NCBI RefSeq assembly: GCF_003605645.1
Contig: NZ_QVMU01000001.1
Location: 620,001 to 684,000, forward strand
Length of the DNA stretch: 64,000 bases
Direction of reading: 5' to 3'
Origin: Vibrio sinensis
GTDB taxonomy: Bacteria > Pseudomonadota > Gammaproteobacteria > Enterobacterales > Vibrionaceae
The notes beneath the pieces were generated by a model. That model worked only from the letters and a program-made list of their open reading frames with translations, was not told the DNA's origin and ran no database searches. Below, piece after piece: positions 63,952 through 64,000 of the stretch. The number at the start of each line of letters is the position of its first letter. Position 1 is the stretch's first letter. The position numbers were made by a program, and so were the translations under genes.

Positions 63952-64000
63952 CTATTCGTGTTCAGGCAAAATATCAAGCAGTGCTATCGCTATATCATCC
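63952..64000 (-). CDS. Possible 3' end of a minus-strand gene (15 codons, partial)
   Basis: Reading in from the window edge, one frame gives DDIAIALLDILPEHE followed by TAG at 63954-63952, with a hairpin about 60 bases further on. The stretch is too short to name a family or to exclude chance. Confidence 0.3.
   Translation of the reverse strand, partial: DDIAIALLDILPEHE

Overview
The window reads as a chromosomal segment of a marine gammaproteobacterium, most likely Vibrionaceae. The basis is moderate-to-low GC with AT-rich intergenic DNA, a YbiT-type ABC-F protein, a VF530-type protein, RhlE, a VpsT/CsgD-like regulator with a diguanylate cyclase, and a LiuR-controlled leucine/valine catabolic block. 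Species cannot be fixed from the sequence alone. I saw no rRNA, tRNA, CRISPR array, transposase or prophage gene. The window is mainly a string of catabolic and envelope operons.

Layout. (1) 1-8120, glyoxylate and C2 metabolism: a cut-off TetR regulator, then a minus-strand operon gcl-hyi-glxR-glycerate kinase (glyoxylate to tartronate semialdehyde to glycerate to phosphoglycerate). Malate synthase A (aceB) and a GlcG/HbpS protein are divergent. Two near-identical TTGTATACAA palindromes sit in the shared gcl/aceB promoter region. (2) 8252-12133: a MarR/EamA-exporter pair with a repeated candidate operator, a ybiT-type ABC-F gene and a VF530 gene. (3) 12309-19011: a chaperone-usher fimbrial operon (pilin, chaperone, usher, terminal subunit) next to a LuxR/CsgD-type regulator with a WFSR motif like the c-di-GMP site of VpsT, and a GGDEF protein. 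(4) 19145-20425: rhlE.

(5) 20676-39108, branched-chain amino acid breakdown: divergent from liuR, the minus strand carries thiolase, mmsA, an acyl-CoA dehydrogenase, enoyl-CoA hydratase, HIB-CoA hydrolase and mmsB (valine side). The plus strand carries liuR-liuA-liuB-liuC-liuD-liuE, etfBA and acetoacetyl-CoA synthetase (leucine side, its electron acceptor, and reuse of acetoacetate). LiuR-like sites lie in the divergent promoter and again before etfB.

(6) 39199-61668, a PQQ-dependent alcohol oxidation island: a minus-strand operon (substrate-binding protein, beta-propeller, ABC ATPase, ABC permease, prolyl aminopeptidase). On the plus strand are cytochrome c PedF, an MxaJ/XoxJ-like protein, a PQQ alcohol dehydrogenase with a WDYDG signature expected of lanthanide enzymes, an aldehyde dehydrogenase, a NosR-like flavin/iron-sulfur membrane protein, pqqABCDEF, a FIST protein and a hybrid histidine kinase. 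An ErbR/AgmR-like regulator follows on the minus strand. Alcohol is oxidised in the periplasm by the quinoprotein, electrons leave through cytochrome c, and the aldehyde is oxidised in the cytoplasm.

(7) 62324-64000: ppiB, a VOC-family protein, a long AT-rich non-coding stretch and possibly the last codons of a minus-strand gene.

The most interesting unexplained signals are: the long inverted repeats in the exaA leader and a C6-centred motif shared with exaC; an in-frame 18-bp tandem repeat spanning the FIST/kinase gene overlap; nested RNA-like palindromes between glxR and the glycerate kinase gene; attenuator-like hairpins after pqqA and after the pilin gene; and the c-di-GMP-type regulator beside the fimbrial operon.
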